This document shows, one piece after another, positions 12,674 to 24,440 of a stretch of DNA of 64,000 nt. The DNA lies in assembly GCF_033958435.1 (NCBI RefSeq), contig NC_134138.1, forward strand, positions 183,576,798-183,640,797, given 5' to 3'. Source of the DNA: Carettochelys insculpta (Eukaryota; Chordata; Testudines; Carettochelyidae). Numbering within the stretch: the first letter of the stretch is position 1; every line of letters starts with the position of its first letter. The notes under the pieces are model-generated. The model was not told the DNA's origin and searched no databases. It saw only the letters and a program-made list of their open reading frames with translations. A program made the translations under genes and the position numbers.

Positions 12674-15150
12674 GGGCTATATCTATACTACATGATACAC
12701 TTGAATTTATCAATATTAATGTTAATTTATAACACTGGATTTTATCAGTTTGAATTTGACTATCCTCACCTCCCCATGTGCTCCTCACAAAGTCGACTTA
12801 TTGCTGCCACACTCAATCAGCAAACATTGACTGTTGAAGCAGAGCATTGTGGGAACCTATCCCAAAGTTCCCTCATCCCCATAGAATTCTGGGTACATAC
12901 TGTATTTGACATCATCTTCCCACATTGCACTGCCCTCATTCCCCTCCTGGGGCAAACAAATATCCATTTTTCCAGGTGGAAGGAAGAAAAACTAGTGCGC
13001 CAACAAAGATCGCCAAATGCACAGAAATCTTTCCTCTAAAACTGTTTTGCTTTTTAAAACTGTAGCTGTAACTGAATTTTGAAAGATTTTATAAAAATCA
13101 TCAGGTGTGTGTCTTCTTAACTGGCCCTCTACCAACTGCCCCCCATCCCTTGATTACACCTGATTCCTGAAAAGAATACAGGGACAATGAAAACCATGAA
13201 GAAAGAGTAGATAATAGAGGTTTGGGAAAAAAAGAGAGCTGCTGAAGGGAGCAGTTTTGGTTTCCCAGTCCATTATACATCTTCTGTGCACAGTCTGTAT
13301 TCTCAACTGGCCTTCCACCCACTCTCCCCTGCATGAAGGGGTCCAAAAGTAGAAGAAAGAGGATAGAAAAAGCTGGGAAAACACATTTTTGTCTTCCCTC
13401 TTCACTAGACAGACATTGCCAATGTGAGGGATGCAGTATGGGGCTCACCAAATTTCATTGCCATTGTGGGGCGGTTTGGTATTTGGGAGGTTGAATGGCC
13501 CAGTAATGTAGTCTCCAAAAATCTTTTTTTGCTGTGGGGTGCAGGGTCCATGGCTCAAGGGCCACTTGAACCTTCCCCCACAATGGCAGACAGGTCCCAA
13601 AAATCTTAGCCACTTGGGGGGAAGCTTTCAGTTGGGGCCGGTTGAAGTAGTCCCCACTAGTGGTTGCAAGCCCTGCAATTCATAGCCACTGGGGTAGACT
13701 TCCCTCTGGATGGCTGCAAGCCCCTCAAAATCTTTCTTGCCCTTGGAGTCCTAACTGGAAGCATGGTCAGCACTGAATGGCAGGCACCTCCTTTTATAGT
13801 GCTGGGGACCACCCACGTGATGTGGTTGAGTGTGAGAAAGAGTCCGACTGCATGGTGCCTGTGGGGGGGGGAGCGCACACAAATGTAAACCACTGAGAAG
13901 AAGTTTCTCAGCCTCTTATGCAAGCGTGATCCCCACAACAGCCTTGCTGCCACATGGTGTGACAGGCAAGCAGCTAGCACCAGGCAATGCAGAAAAAACC
14001 AACAAATGCAGAGACAGAACCACATACTCCGTGCCAGGACTATCTGTAATGAGCAGATGTGTGCACAGCACTAACAGCAAAGAAAGAAAGACATTTCTCA
14101 GGATCTTGTACAAACATGACCCCACAGCCACAGGCTTTGTGGTCCCAATATGAAATTCACTGTCTTCCTGTTACCTAATTCCTGCATACCTGAGCTGTGT
14201 CTACATGTGCACACTACTTCGAAGTAGCGGCACTAACTTCGAAATAGCACCCGTCGCGGCTACACGCGTCGGGCGCTATTTCGAAGTTAACTTCGACGTT
14301 AGGCGGCGAGACGTCGAAGTCGCTAACCTCATGAGGGGATGGGAATAGCGCCCTACTTCGACGTTGAACGTAGGGACCGTGTAGACGATCCGCGTCCCGC
14401 AACGTCGAAATTGCTGGGTCCTCCATGGCAGCCATCAGCTGGGGGGTTGAGAGATGCTCTCTCTCCAGCCCCTGCGGGGCTCTATGGTCACCGTGGGCAG
14501 CAGCCCTTAGCCCAGGGCTTCTGGCTGCTGCTGCGGCAGCTGGGGATCCATGCTGCAGGCACAGGGTCTGCAACCAGTTGTCAGCTCTATGTATCTTGTG
14601 TTGTTTAGTGCAACTGTGTCTGGGAGGGGCCCTTTAAGGGAGCGGCTTGCTGTTGAGTCCGCCCTGTGACCCTGTCTGCAGCTGTGCCTGGCACCCTTAT
14701 TTCGATGTGTGCTACTTTGGCGTGTAGACGTTCCCTCGCAGCGCCTATTTCGATGTGGTGCCGCGCAACGTCGAAGTTGAACATCGACGTTGCCAGCCCT
14801 GGAGGACGTGTAGACGCTATTCATCGAAATAGCCTATTTCGATGTTGGCTTCACGTGTAGATGTAGCCCTGGAGAGCAGCGGCCAGAGCGGAGCATGTGG
14901 GTCAGGAGGTTACATACAGGACACCTCTGAAGGCTAATAAATTCAATTTTAAGATGCGGTGCTTCCAACTGGCTTTTATTTGAACTTTTAAATTCAAACT
15001 TCATGCAACACCCAGCAGGTTCTGACAATATGATATCGATATTACTGCTCCCTAAATCGAGCTAGTGAGTATTTACAGTGAAGACAGTCATGTGGTAATA
15101 TCAAACTAACTGCCTTAAATTCGACTTTATTTCATAGTGTAGAAGTAGCC
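12674..15150 (+). mobile_element. Family K non-autonomous DNA transposon, copy K1 (split by A2)
   Basis: It begins GGGCTATATCTATACTACAT and ends TAGTGTAGAAGTAGCC. Flanks TAT (12671-12673) and TTT (15151-15153) could be a decayed 3-bp duplication. Both ends and large internal parts match the reverse-oriented copy K2 at 41212-44470. Shared internal parts include a GGCATTGTGGGAA-type segment near 12840, irregular ~115-bp repeats near 13490-13720, and a block at 13650-14180 with a 122-codon minus-strand frame (14025-13657). The last has a CCCCCCACAG/GCACC splice-acceptor-like site. No transposase is recognisable. A2 is inserted at 14192/14869. Confidence 0.88.
14193..14868 (+). mobile_element. 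Family A non-autonomous DNA transposon, copy A2
   Basis: It begins AGCTGTGTCTACATGTGCAC and ends CACGTGTAGATGTAGCC, flanked by CTG on both sides (14190-14192 and 14869-14871). It is highly similar to A3 and A4, which lie in the opposite orientation. Internal CGTCTACACG-like motifs recur. A 318-bp minus-strand frame (14824-14507) has exact-length counterparts in A3 and A4. The element is inserted into K1. Confidence 0.93.
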
Positions 15151-15232
15151 TTTGAATTGGTCCTGCTTTCAATGGGGGCCTGGACTCGATGACCTCCTAA
15201 GGATTGTTCCCGCTCTAGGATTCCATGATTCT
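15151..15232 (+). mobile_element. CR1 LINE 3' end, continuation after the K1 insertion
   Basis: Directly after the right end of K1 the CR1 3' tail resumes with GAATTGGTCCTGCTTTCAAT, GGACTCGATGACCTCC and a CCATGATTCTAG end. It completes the CR1 interrupted at 12673. In the uninterrupted CR1 at 1084-1483 the same two pieces are contiguous (GATGATTTAGTTGGGACTG then ATCCTGCTTTAAGC). Confidence 0.92.
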
Positions 15233-15235
15233 AGT

Positions 15236-15860
15236 CATTCTTGTCCCCCTCTCTGAACCTCTCTGTATTATCCTTCTTGAGATTGGGCAACCAGTACAGC
15301 CCAAAAAATCAAGGTGAGAGCGCAAGGTGATTTATATAAAGAGATTAGAACCTTTTCTGTACCATTTTCTCTCTCATTCCTTATGCATCCTATTGTGCAG
15401 TTTGGTTAGCTTTTCTGACCATAATTGCACATTAACAAAGGTATTCACTGAACTTTCCACAATGCAGGTCCTTATCCTGAATGATATTGCTAACTTAGAA
15501 CCATGTAAGGTGTAGGAGTAGCTCAAAGTTTTCCCTCCAATGGCATTGCTTTGCCTTTTTCAACATTGTTTTAATTTGCCATTGTGTTGTCTATTCACCT
15601 AGTTCAAGTGCCTGAAATTTCTCATAGCCCTCTCTAGCCTTCATTGTTAGGAAAAAGATCTATGGCGCCTATCCTTCTAATTTCCTTTGTGCTGAAGACT
15701 GATGCAAAGAAAATTTAGTTTCTCAGAAATGACCCTATCTTTCTTAATTACTCCCTTTAGCCATTGGACATCCAGTGGACCCGCTGACTCTTTCACAGGC
15801 TTCCAGCTTCTGATTTACTTAATGAATTTCTTGCTGTTCTTTCTAACAAAATGAATATAG
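15236..15860 (-). mobile_element. Older CR1/L3-type LINE fragment
   Basis: The stretch contains GATTGGGCAACCAGTACAG, a GTGATTTATATAAAGAGATTAG segment, a GCACATTAACAAAGG segment and CTTCCAGCTTCTGATTTACTTAATG. In the reverse complement these read as the reverse-transcriptase/3' part of an old amniote CR1-like LINE, as I recall that family. There is no intact frame. It lies immediately after the younger CR1 end. Confidence 0.6.
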
Positions 15861-17559
15861 ATGTACCCTGCAGTAAAACCTGAATGGTTATTGAATGAAA
15901 AAACACTGTGAAATTGGAGTCCTTTGAACAAAAATGTTAATTATTTAAGGCTACATAAACATTGTACACCCTGGCTAGTCTGATTAATTTTCAAGACAAG
16001 CACATTTATCATCACTGGAGTTACACAAGTGATCTTAAATATTCTGAGACGTAAATGCCCGTCAATTACAAAACATACTCCTGGGCTGAAGGCCCTCCAG
16101 CAGCTACCACAGGAATCATTTAGAAGTTTTGGTATTTGTCTCTGCTTTTTTCTGTCAGGCAACAGAGGAGAACTTATTTTAATTTTGTGGACAACAAATG
16201 GGCTGTCTTTTAAAAGCATATACATAAAAATAAAACCTCATTTCGATGACTGTCTTTATTTTATTTCTTTATTTCTTTTTGATTTGTTTAGGGATGGGAA
16301 AGAAATACTAAAACGATTAAACTCAATCAGCCAGAGATGTACCATCTCTGCATTCCATCACCCACAGAGGAAACATCCATTATTTTCTCATGCAATTGAA
16401 GCTTTTGACCTAGATCTGATGTGCGATCTCTTCCTTTCTGTGTGCTAAAAAAGCAGTAAGAGCATTTTTTTTTATTAAACACACAAAGGCAAAACTGTTT
16501 AAAATAATTAAGCAAACAATGGTCTACATTCAGCCTACTGAAGCAAGAATATCCAAGCTACTGTGTTCTCAGACTCATAGTTGTCTCTTGGCATTCCAGT
16601 ACATACTGACCAGCGTGAAAGAAATTTTCCAGCAATACCTATCTAGGTATAACCAAGTGAATTATAAAAAGAAAAAGAGCAGTAACTCTTTATTTCCAGA
16701 CTGGAGTTCAGGCTAAGCCATTAGCTTTTGTGTGGTAACTTGGTTTGTGACTGCCTACTGTCCAGGGAATGCAGTTTTGTATGAAAGAATTTAAAGTGAT
16801 AAATGACATGGATTCTTCCAAGCTGAAGGACCCAAGTTTGCATCACCAAAGCAAGTGACACTGCTGATGTTGAAAATGTTGAATGCTATACAACACAATG
16901 CTGAGATAATAGAAAACTAATGTGTTCTCCCTCAGGAGCCTAGGGCTGTGAAATTCTCTTTCTCTACAAAGATACATCTGTGGCATTCTTCAGCACTATG
17001 AGCCAGATTTTTTTTCCTTGACACCACTGAAAAATATCTTTTTTTCTCTCCTCTGTTGAATGGCTGTGTAGTGTTGTTGGGGTCCCAGATGTCACATAAA
17101 TGCCAATTTATTAACATTTGCCAATTATAGTTTTCATTTTTTGTTTTTACTATTAGGGCATTCAAACTCTTTGAAAATGGGCAACAAAAATTAAATTATT
17201 GTTTACTCTGTGTTTTATGGGAGCAAAAATGTCATTCTTGAAACAGAAATTATTCAAAACAATCATCCACCTTCATGAGCAATTAAGAGACCGTGACGCC
17301 ATAGAGCATAATAGTATACTGAGTAATGCCACCCTCTAAAATGTGATTGAGAAAGTGAACTCATCCTTTGCACCTGGATAAGAGTCTCATTGCATTTAAA
17401 TGGTACCTGGTACAGATGTCAGGGGTTGCCCACACAGCTCAGGCCACAGGAAAAGTGTCTAATTGTGCATTTACAGAGAGGGTTTTTTAAAATGCTTGTT
17501 CTGCCTTCAGATATATACAACTTGAGCTGAAATCAATAGGCACACACACACTGGCTTCT

Positions 17560-17850
17560 TCGTTTCCATGGAAGCTGCCCAACCTCTGTTCTGCCCCAGA
17601 CCCCTCCTCCAAGTCTTCCTCCCCCCCATTCAAGGCCTCCACCTCTGTGCCATCCCTGACATCAAGTACACCCCAGCCTTGCTCCATCCTCAGCTGATCC
17701 ACTGAAAGCACAAAGAGCTGATTGATGGGCAGAAGGCATAGAGGGGAGGGGAAGGAGGAGCTGATCAGCAGGGTCCCTAGTGGTTGCTGAGCACCCATTT
17801 TTTTCCATGGATGGCCCAGCCCTGGAGCATTCACGGAGTCCCCACCTATG
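17560..17850 (-). repeat. Interspersed repeat fragment, family unknown
   Basis: A C-rich segment ends with GTGGTTGCTGAGCACCCAT and CCAGCCCTGGAGCATTCACG, a pattern I recall from turtle repeats. Overlapping minus-strand frames of 72 and 141 codons here are not convincing genes. Confidence 0.45.
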
Positions 17851-18100
17851 AGTAGGAGTGTGAATGGGGATGAGAGGCACAATCTGGTCATTAAAAATAT
17901 CTGAAAATACATTTTTCAGCCATTTCTGTCAATTATCTCCCTGTACTCGGACACTTCTAAAAAATGTGGAGCTTCTGTTTTATTCTATATTTTGCTTTTC
18001 ACAAGAGACACCACCTTGTAACATATCAGCCTGTGGTACAGCCTCGGATGAAGACTCTTCTGAGTCCTAGGATCAATCGATCGAAGGGGGAGGAAGGGAA

Positions 18101-18227
18101 GAAAGAAAGAAAGAAAGAAACTAGACCTCTTACTGCAAAACTTGAAGATTTTTACCTCACCAGAAAAGAACCCAAGCTGTACTCTCTTTTTATATATAAA
18201 TATATCTGTCTGTGTGTGTGTGTGTGT
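18101..18227. repeat. (GAAA)n and (TG)n microsatellites
   Basis: GAAA repeats occupy about 18101-18121, and a TATA/TG dinucleotide tract about 18190-18227. Confidence 0.9.
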
Positions 18228-19023
18228 TGGAGTGAGCTCCCAGTCTTCTCTACACTTAATCACACAGCAAAGTTTCTATAGCCTTGATGTTAAACAATTG
18301 CATCATAACCTGCAGTGTTTAAAAGATAGTGTGGATTTAAAAAAAATACAAATCTCCTAGTAATCTTTATGGTTTAATGTCTAAATATGTGGGAAAAAAT
18401 AATTCCTCACTGCAAATAACCCAACTTTCACTGCAAAATTGCTGTGATATTTGATCACCTGTAAGTTAAAAGCTAAAGCCTGATCCAGCAATTTTCACGC
18501 ACATATGCTCCCACTGAACTCATGCACTTATGTTATCATGATTATACATTTACAAAATCAATAAATACACTGAAGTAAGAAAACCATTGCTGCTTGCATC
18601 ATTGCATGCCAAAAATCATACTGCATCACAAAAATGCTCACAGCTTGGCTGTGCAGTGAGTTTCAAAAACTAAAGGCAAATTCACGCTCATAGTGGTATG
18701 AGCACAGAGCACAGTTTCTCAGACATTCACTCTGCAAATCAATGCACAAATATTTCTTGTTTCAACACTGTACAGGAAATCTCTAAAACTCAGACTGAAA
18801 TTGGCCAAATTGGATTATTAAGCAAAAAGGATTATATCCCCTCAGTGATCGTTTGTTTTTAAAAAAATAATAAATAAATAAACCTCTGCTTTCCATTTAT
18901 TTCTACTGCAAGTCATGTGATAGCTTTTGCCTCACAAATCCATAGTCATTAAAATGTCCTGATTTCCATCTTGATTTTAGGGCAGGCACGAGTCAGAACT
19001 GTTGTAGAAACACACAGCCCCTA

Positions 19024-19834
19024 CAGCATGGTTTCCCAAACTTGGGGGTGGGTCCCCCGGGGGGCATGAAGAAATTCCAGGGGGGGGCACCAGGCAACCC
19101 AGCCCCCCCATCAGTCCCCCAGACCCAAAGGAAAATCTGGCCTTTGCTTACGGCTCTCAGCCCCTTCCATTTTACGTAGGGAACCTGGCGCAGCTGCTAT
19201 ATATAAAAAGCAGGCAGTCGGCAAAGATCCACGTGGAGCTATCTGCCTCCTACAAAGGGGAGGGACTGTGGGCTGGGGAGGGGAAGGAGGAAAAGGATGG
19301 AGTTAGATGGGAGCTTGGGGGTGCCTGGCTTGGGGGAGGGGGGTGGAGTAAGTGGGGAACTGGGGGTGCCTTGCTATGGGGGAGAGGAGGGGCTCGGGCG
19401 GGGGGCTCATGTGGCCGGCTTGCGGGGCTCGTGGAGCTTGAGTGGCTGGCCCCAGCATTGTGGAGCTTAGGCAGCTCAGGCTTGCGGGCGGGCAGCTGGC
19501 CCCAGCAGTGTGGGGCTCGGTCAGCTTGTACAGGCAGCTCTGCCAGCAGAGGGCACGGGCAGGTAGGTAACTGGCGCGGGCAGCTCCGGCAGCTGGCATG
19601 GGGCTCAGGCAACTGGGTCTGCAACAGGCACCCGCAAGGGGCCAAGAAAAACTATTTGTGCTTATTTTTAATTTGAAATAACATATTTATATCAAGTTCT
19701 GGTGGTTTTTTTGAATTATGAATTGAACTTTTTGTTAAAAGGGGGGGTTGAACAATGGTAAAAAAAGAGGTGGAGGGGGCGTGACAGTATCTCAAAAATC
19801 AAAGGGCATATGCCGAAAAGTTTGGGAACCACTG
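19024..19834. mobile_element. hAT-like non-autonomous DNA transposon with GC-rich interior
   Basis: The left end reads CAGCATGGTTTCCCAAACTT and the right end, in reverse complement, CAGTGGTTCCCAAACTTTTC, matching hAT/Charlie-type termini. The flanking 8-bp duplication is only partly matched. The interior (about 19250-19640) is GC-rich, with repeated GCTC/GGGC and GGCAGCTGGC blocks. It gives a 147-codon plus frame and a 131-codon minus frame, judged to be compositional. Confidence 0.65.
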
Positions 19835-20835
19835 CCCTAGAGGATGTAGGTGCGGGGAAGCTAGGAAATGTTATGGTGTGCTCCTTTCCCACCTACTAGG
19901 AAACATCAATGCCCTAAAAAATGGGTTCTCAGCTTGGGGGTTGCAAACCGGTGTCTGACTCTCACAACCCTCCTGCACCTCCCATTAATGTTTTCAATGC
20001 ATGAAAACATTTCCAATGCAACTGGGTTGTGTAAAAGTTTGATTCCACAGTTTCCAAATGTTGGGCCCACACTAAATTATATTGATAATGTGCCTTTATG
20101 TACAAAACATATGTTCTTAATGAAGAACAGAAGCAGAAATAGCAACACAACAAGCTGGTTTGAGAGAGAGACAAGGTACACCCAAGCAAACTGTGAATAG
20201 CCATTGTAACGGTGAAAAATGCAGAAAGTACAACATCACTCACTCGTCACATGCTTTACTAACAACCCAAAAGCATTTGATAGCTCCCTAGACAATGGTC
20301 TTTGGAGGACACGGACAGACATGGGGAATCAAGCAAATTGAAATGGTCCTGGCTTACAAGGGAAGTGTTCAGAAATAATAATTGAAAGGGGGTTTACCAT
20401 AGGTTGCAAATGAACCGTGTACAGGGCACTGCACCGAGCTGGTTCAACCAAACTTTTAAATCTAAAAATGCGAATGACCAATTGAGATAACTAGGCAAAG
20501 TGGCATTCAACCTTTCATTCCTTCTCCAGGGAAAAGAAGAGGATAGGAACCTGAGAAGATGAACAAGACTGAGAGCAAACAAGCAATTTCTCTCATCTGT
20601 GCACTGGTGTTCACATACACATGCTCCAGCTTGTCTGTGAGCTACTTCAACAGAAGCCCAGGGCATGATGGCTACCAAAGGATGCTTGCAAGTTTTGTTA
20701 AAACTATCTTTTTTCTTTAATGAAATAAAGCTTTGTAACAGCATGAACAAAATTACTGGGAAGTTTAGGTGTCTCCCTTGTCTTACATTTCTGCATCAGG
20801 TACACATTCTTTTGTCCCATTTGCTACCAATAATC

Positions 20836-20945
20836 TACTATATATTATAACGTGTCCATCTGTTGGTGCTAAATTTGTTCAATAATTCCTCTTAAACTGT
20901 AAGAGCTAAGACCAGGAAATTTGGTCTGCAGCTTTCCGTTTTCCT
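20836..20945 (+). repeat. One arm of a dispersed inverted pair (partner at 25735-25835)
   Basis: It contains TCTACTATATATTATAACGT and GGTGCTAAATTTGTT. The reverse complement of 25735-25835 gives TCTACTATATATTTTAGAG and GGAGCACCAAATTTGC. Either these are two copies of one short repeat or the ends of one ~5-kb composite element. Confidence 0.5.
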
Positions 20946-21153
20946 AACTTAAACAATGGTCAGGGTTTGGAGGTGCCGGGGCAGTGGGAAGCGTGTGAAA
21001 TCCCAGAATTTCCCAGAACACAGAAAGGGAGGGGTACCTACAGGAGAGATGACATACTTCCCACTCACTACTGGGGACAGTGAGCGCAGGGAACAGCCAT
21101 ACTGCAGAGCGACTACTGGGGGCAGCTGCAGCAGGAAAACAGTGGCCCCTCAG

Positions 21154-21340
21154 GGTATGTCTACACAGCAGCCTTACTTTGAAATAAGTTATTCCAGGTG
21201 AACTTATTTTGAAACAATGCTGCCACACACAATGGCTGCGTCTAGATTCAGTCCAGCTACCACCAGCATGATGCAAATGAGGGTTCACAAAATTGCAAAA
21301 TGGATGGTCATTTGCATATTCAGGTGGCTTATTTGCATAT
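21154..21340. mobile_element. Fragments of GTCTACAC-type non-autonomous DNA elements
   Basis: GGGTATGTCTACACAGCAGC at about 21154 and GGCTGCGTCTAGATTCAG at about 21234 are two start-type termini close together. Each is followed by short AT-rich sequence with TTTGCATATT motifs. No matching right ends were found. Confidence 0.5.
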
Positions 21341-22271
21341 TTACAGCAGAAGACAAGATGTGGTTCTGCCAGCAAAACCCCCTCTGTCACCAGCCCCTTA
21401 TCCCCACTGTCACCAGCCCCTTATCCCCACCACAACTCAGATCAACTATAATAACAAAATAATAATGAACTGTAATAAACATAGTGTTATTATTAATATA
21501 TTTTCCCTTTTTCTATGAAACAACTACTATGAATATATAAGCATGAGGAGGCGCAATTTTACATTTTTGCCTCAGGTGCAAAATTAGCTAGTTACAGCAC
21601 TGCCCCCTCCTGTGACCATTTTTGAACTGCCTTGGGTCACCAAGTCTTCCTGAATTGTCAAAATGGGTCCCCATCTGGAAACAGTTGGGAACCCTGGAAC
21701 TGAAGCACTTTCCATCCCTGCCCTGAACCCATTCCGCAACTCTCCCAGACCCCTGCCCTCACACCTACACCACCAACCCCTTATTGTCAGCCTTCCTGCA
21801 CCCCAACACTCGCCTACTCCCTCTATTTATTCTAGCAAGACAGAAAGACTGCAAATATTGTCCATCCACAAGGTCTATGTAATCTTTGACTTGCTCTCAG
21901 GCTTTTATCAACAAACTTCTCTATTCCTTTTTCCAAAAATACAATCATTTGCACAAAGCATATATATTTCCCTTTTATTCTTCAAACAGGAAAAAAAAAT
22001 CTTACTTCACTTGAATACCTGAGCAACACCAGGTCAGTTTGCTAGTTATCTACATGCACTGAATTTCAGCTCTGAATGATTCTCCAGTGCCCAGGCCACA
22101 AACATCAACAATATGGGCTTACAATACAAACAGTACCTGCTCCTAAACAATAGCAGTGTAGCTTCATAATTGCTAGTTCTTGGACAAACAAGTTCCATTA
22201 AGATGCTCCACATGGTAATTGTTATTAAACAACACCATCTAGAGTCATGCACAAATTCTTAGTGTTAGCAG

Positions 22272-22597
22272 TATCAGAGAGGGAGCCGTACTAGTCTATA
22301 TACTATCAAAACAAAAAAGCAGTCAAGTAGCACTTAAAAGACTAACAAAATAATTTATTAGGTGAGCTTTTGTGGGACAGACCCATTTCTTCAGACCATA
22401 GCCATACCAGAACAGACTCAATATTTAAGGTACAGAGAACCAAGTGTTTGATTACTGTTTTTGGTTCTCTGTGCCTTAAATATTGAGTCTGTTCTGGTAT
22501 GACTCTGGTCTGAAGAAGTGGGTCTGTCCCACAAAAGCTCACCTAATAAATTATTTTGTTAGTCTTTAAAGTGCTACTTGACTGCTTTTTTGTTTTG
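22272..22597. mobile_element. Family E fold-back retroposon, copy E1
   Basis: It is flanked by an exact 13-bp duplication TTAGTGTTAGCAG (22259-22271 and 22598-22610). The left part starts with a head (GAGAGGGAGCCGTACTAGTC, then CTATCAAAAC) that resembles a tRNA-type pol III head. After that come two long arms in inverted orientation: AAGCAGTCAAGTAGCACTT and the following bases pair with the right half, which ends AAGTGCTACTTGACTGC then TTTTTTGTTTTG. The long duplication points to target-primed retroposition rather than cut-and-paste. Confidence 0.85.
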
Positions 22598-23627
22598 TTA
22601 GTGTTAGCAGCAAGTGTCAGGCAACAATGTTTGGTGCGCTGTTTATCAAACTGTTCCATAATTAGTTTTTTATTTTTTGCATGCCCCTCTTTGTCCCCAC
22701 TATATGAGCCAGGAAAGAATCCTTCAAACCTAAGATAAACTTTTCCATGTACAAAATAGAAGGAATGGTGCTTAAGAGAAAATAAATGGAATTGGTACTT
22801 ATACAGTACGGAAGGAAGCCATACTGAAGTTTAGCAACATCTGTAACTCAAGAGTCATGGAAAAAAGTTACACTTTTTGATATTGTTTTTAGGGCTGATG
22901 TGCACCTGGAGTTTAGCGCCTACTGGCTTGAGACTGGTGTGAAAACTCCTTGGTACACAAGATGCAGTTCCTTACAATGCATCAATTCTGCATTTACCGT
23001 GAAACCCAGATGACTCTGTCAAAATGTATCAAGTTCAATAGACCTGATGATGGGATGGGAGAAGAGGGGCAACTGAATAAGGGTCTGGCATTTCAAAGGG
23101 GGCCGGAGCTTCTAGCCACTGCCACTGCCGCAGTAGCAGCCAGGAGCTCCAGCTCCCTTTGAAATACTGTAGAAGCATTACTCCTCCACTCCGTGCACCT
23201 TTTGAGGCCTGGGGGTGGGTGGGCTAGAGCCATAGGTGGGGTGGGACTAAGGGCTGACTCCCTTCTGCCTGAGGCTCCGCCCCTTCTGGGCACCCTCCTA
23301 TACCTTGCCCCCACCTTGGGAGATGTCAGACCTGCTGAGTTCAAAGTGAATTGAGTTAGTGTGATCTACTGTTTCATGTGCCTGCACTGTAGCTGCACAC
23401 TACTTTGGCAGTCCTCCAACTGCTATCCCACACTGCTTTTCAGGACATCCATGACTGACCTTCCTGTTTGCTCACGTAGCCTCCTCTGCTCTGGAGACAA
23501 GCTGACCAGTGAAAGCCTGTGTGGAGGCTCATTTGCTCCTTGATTCCAGTATATAGGCATTACCATGATATTACTCCAGCAGCCCTTGCAACGTACCTCA
23601 AGCAGCCACTTGATGCCGTGCCAAGGG

Positions 23628-24440
23628 CCTAGATCTCATTGCCATCTGGGAAGAAGCAGCAAGCTCTAGGGGCTAGCTACCGCAATAAAGATGTGTTTGT
23701 GAGCATTGCTAGTTAGATGTCTGAAAGAGGTCATGACTGGGACATCAACCAGTGTTGGATAAAGAGCAAACAGCTCAGGAAGACTTGTATTAAAACCATG
23801 GATGCCAGGAAACAGCCTGACTGTGGAAACATAGCTTGTTCAGCTTCTGAGCAGCTGGTCAAGAGTTTATGAAATTATACAAATCGCAGAGAGGATTACT
23901 ATCCAGCTGGCCCCCAGATGCCACCTGCTAAATTCCCCAGTCCATAAAAGCACCTCCACAGTACAGCCTTAATTGCAAACAAAAACCAAGAACCACCACC
24001 CTTCCTCCCCAACCACCCTGAAACACACGCAAAAGCTCCAAGGCACAAGTGCAAACCTAAACCACACAGGCTGCTCACTCAAAAACCCCAATGAATTCTT
24101 CCTCCTGTGCATAGCACTTACCAGCTCTGCGAGCTCCCCAAGATTCCCAGGCTGAGGAATGAAGAAATAATGTCAAAAATCCACTATAACTGCCCCTCTG
24201 GAACCTGAACAGTAACCGTCATTTTTCTCCCTTGCTCCCCTAGACACGGCATCTGCAGTGGTCCAGACCCACAAGGAGAGTAGTGCCTTCAGCAGCAGCT
24301 GAGCAACTGGCTAACCTAAGAGGAAAGAAATGGGGAACTTGGATGAAATGTTTGCAGACCTCATTGCAGACTCCCCAGAGAAGAGAAAACAATGGGGAGT
24401 TGACAGCTGTGTTTGAGGTCAGGGAAGGAAAAAAAAACTA
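23628..24440 (+). pseudogene. Decayed Myb/SANT-like DNA-binding domain sequence (transposon-derived)
   Basis: Frame-shifted plus-strand pieces read DLIAIWEEAASSRG (about 23630), ASYRNKDVFVSIAS then a stop, and MSERGHDWDINQCWIKSKQL / RKTCIKTMDAR (23717-23830). This order (LI..W, RN.DVF..I, RGHD.D..QC..K.K.LR) is the trihelix Myb/SANT fold common in PIF/Harbinger-associated proteins and repeat-borne copies in turtles. Further on, EQLANLRGKKWGTW and, in another frame, DEMFADLIADSPEKR (about 24310-24400) resemble the C-terminal part of the same proteins. At least one internal stop and two frame changes make it non-functional. The surrounding region (about 22870-25200) may be one large decayed element. 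Confidence 0.7.

Noticed and set aside
19233..19676. 147-codon plus and 131-codon minus frames
   Set aside because: Low-complexity Gly/Trp/Leu and Pro/Ser composition from the GC-rich interior of a hAT-like element.
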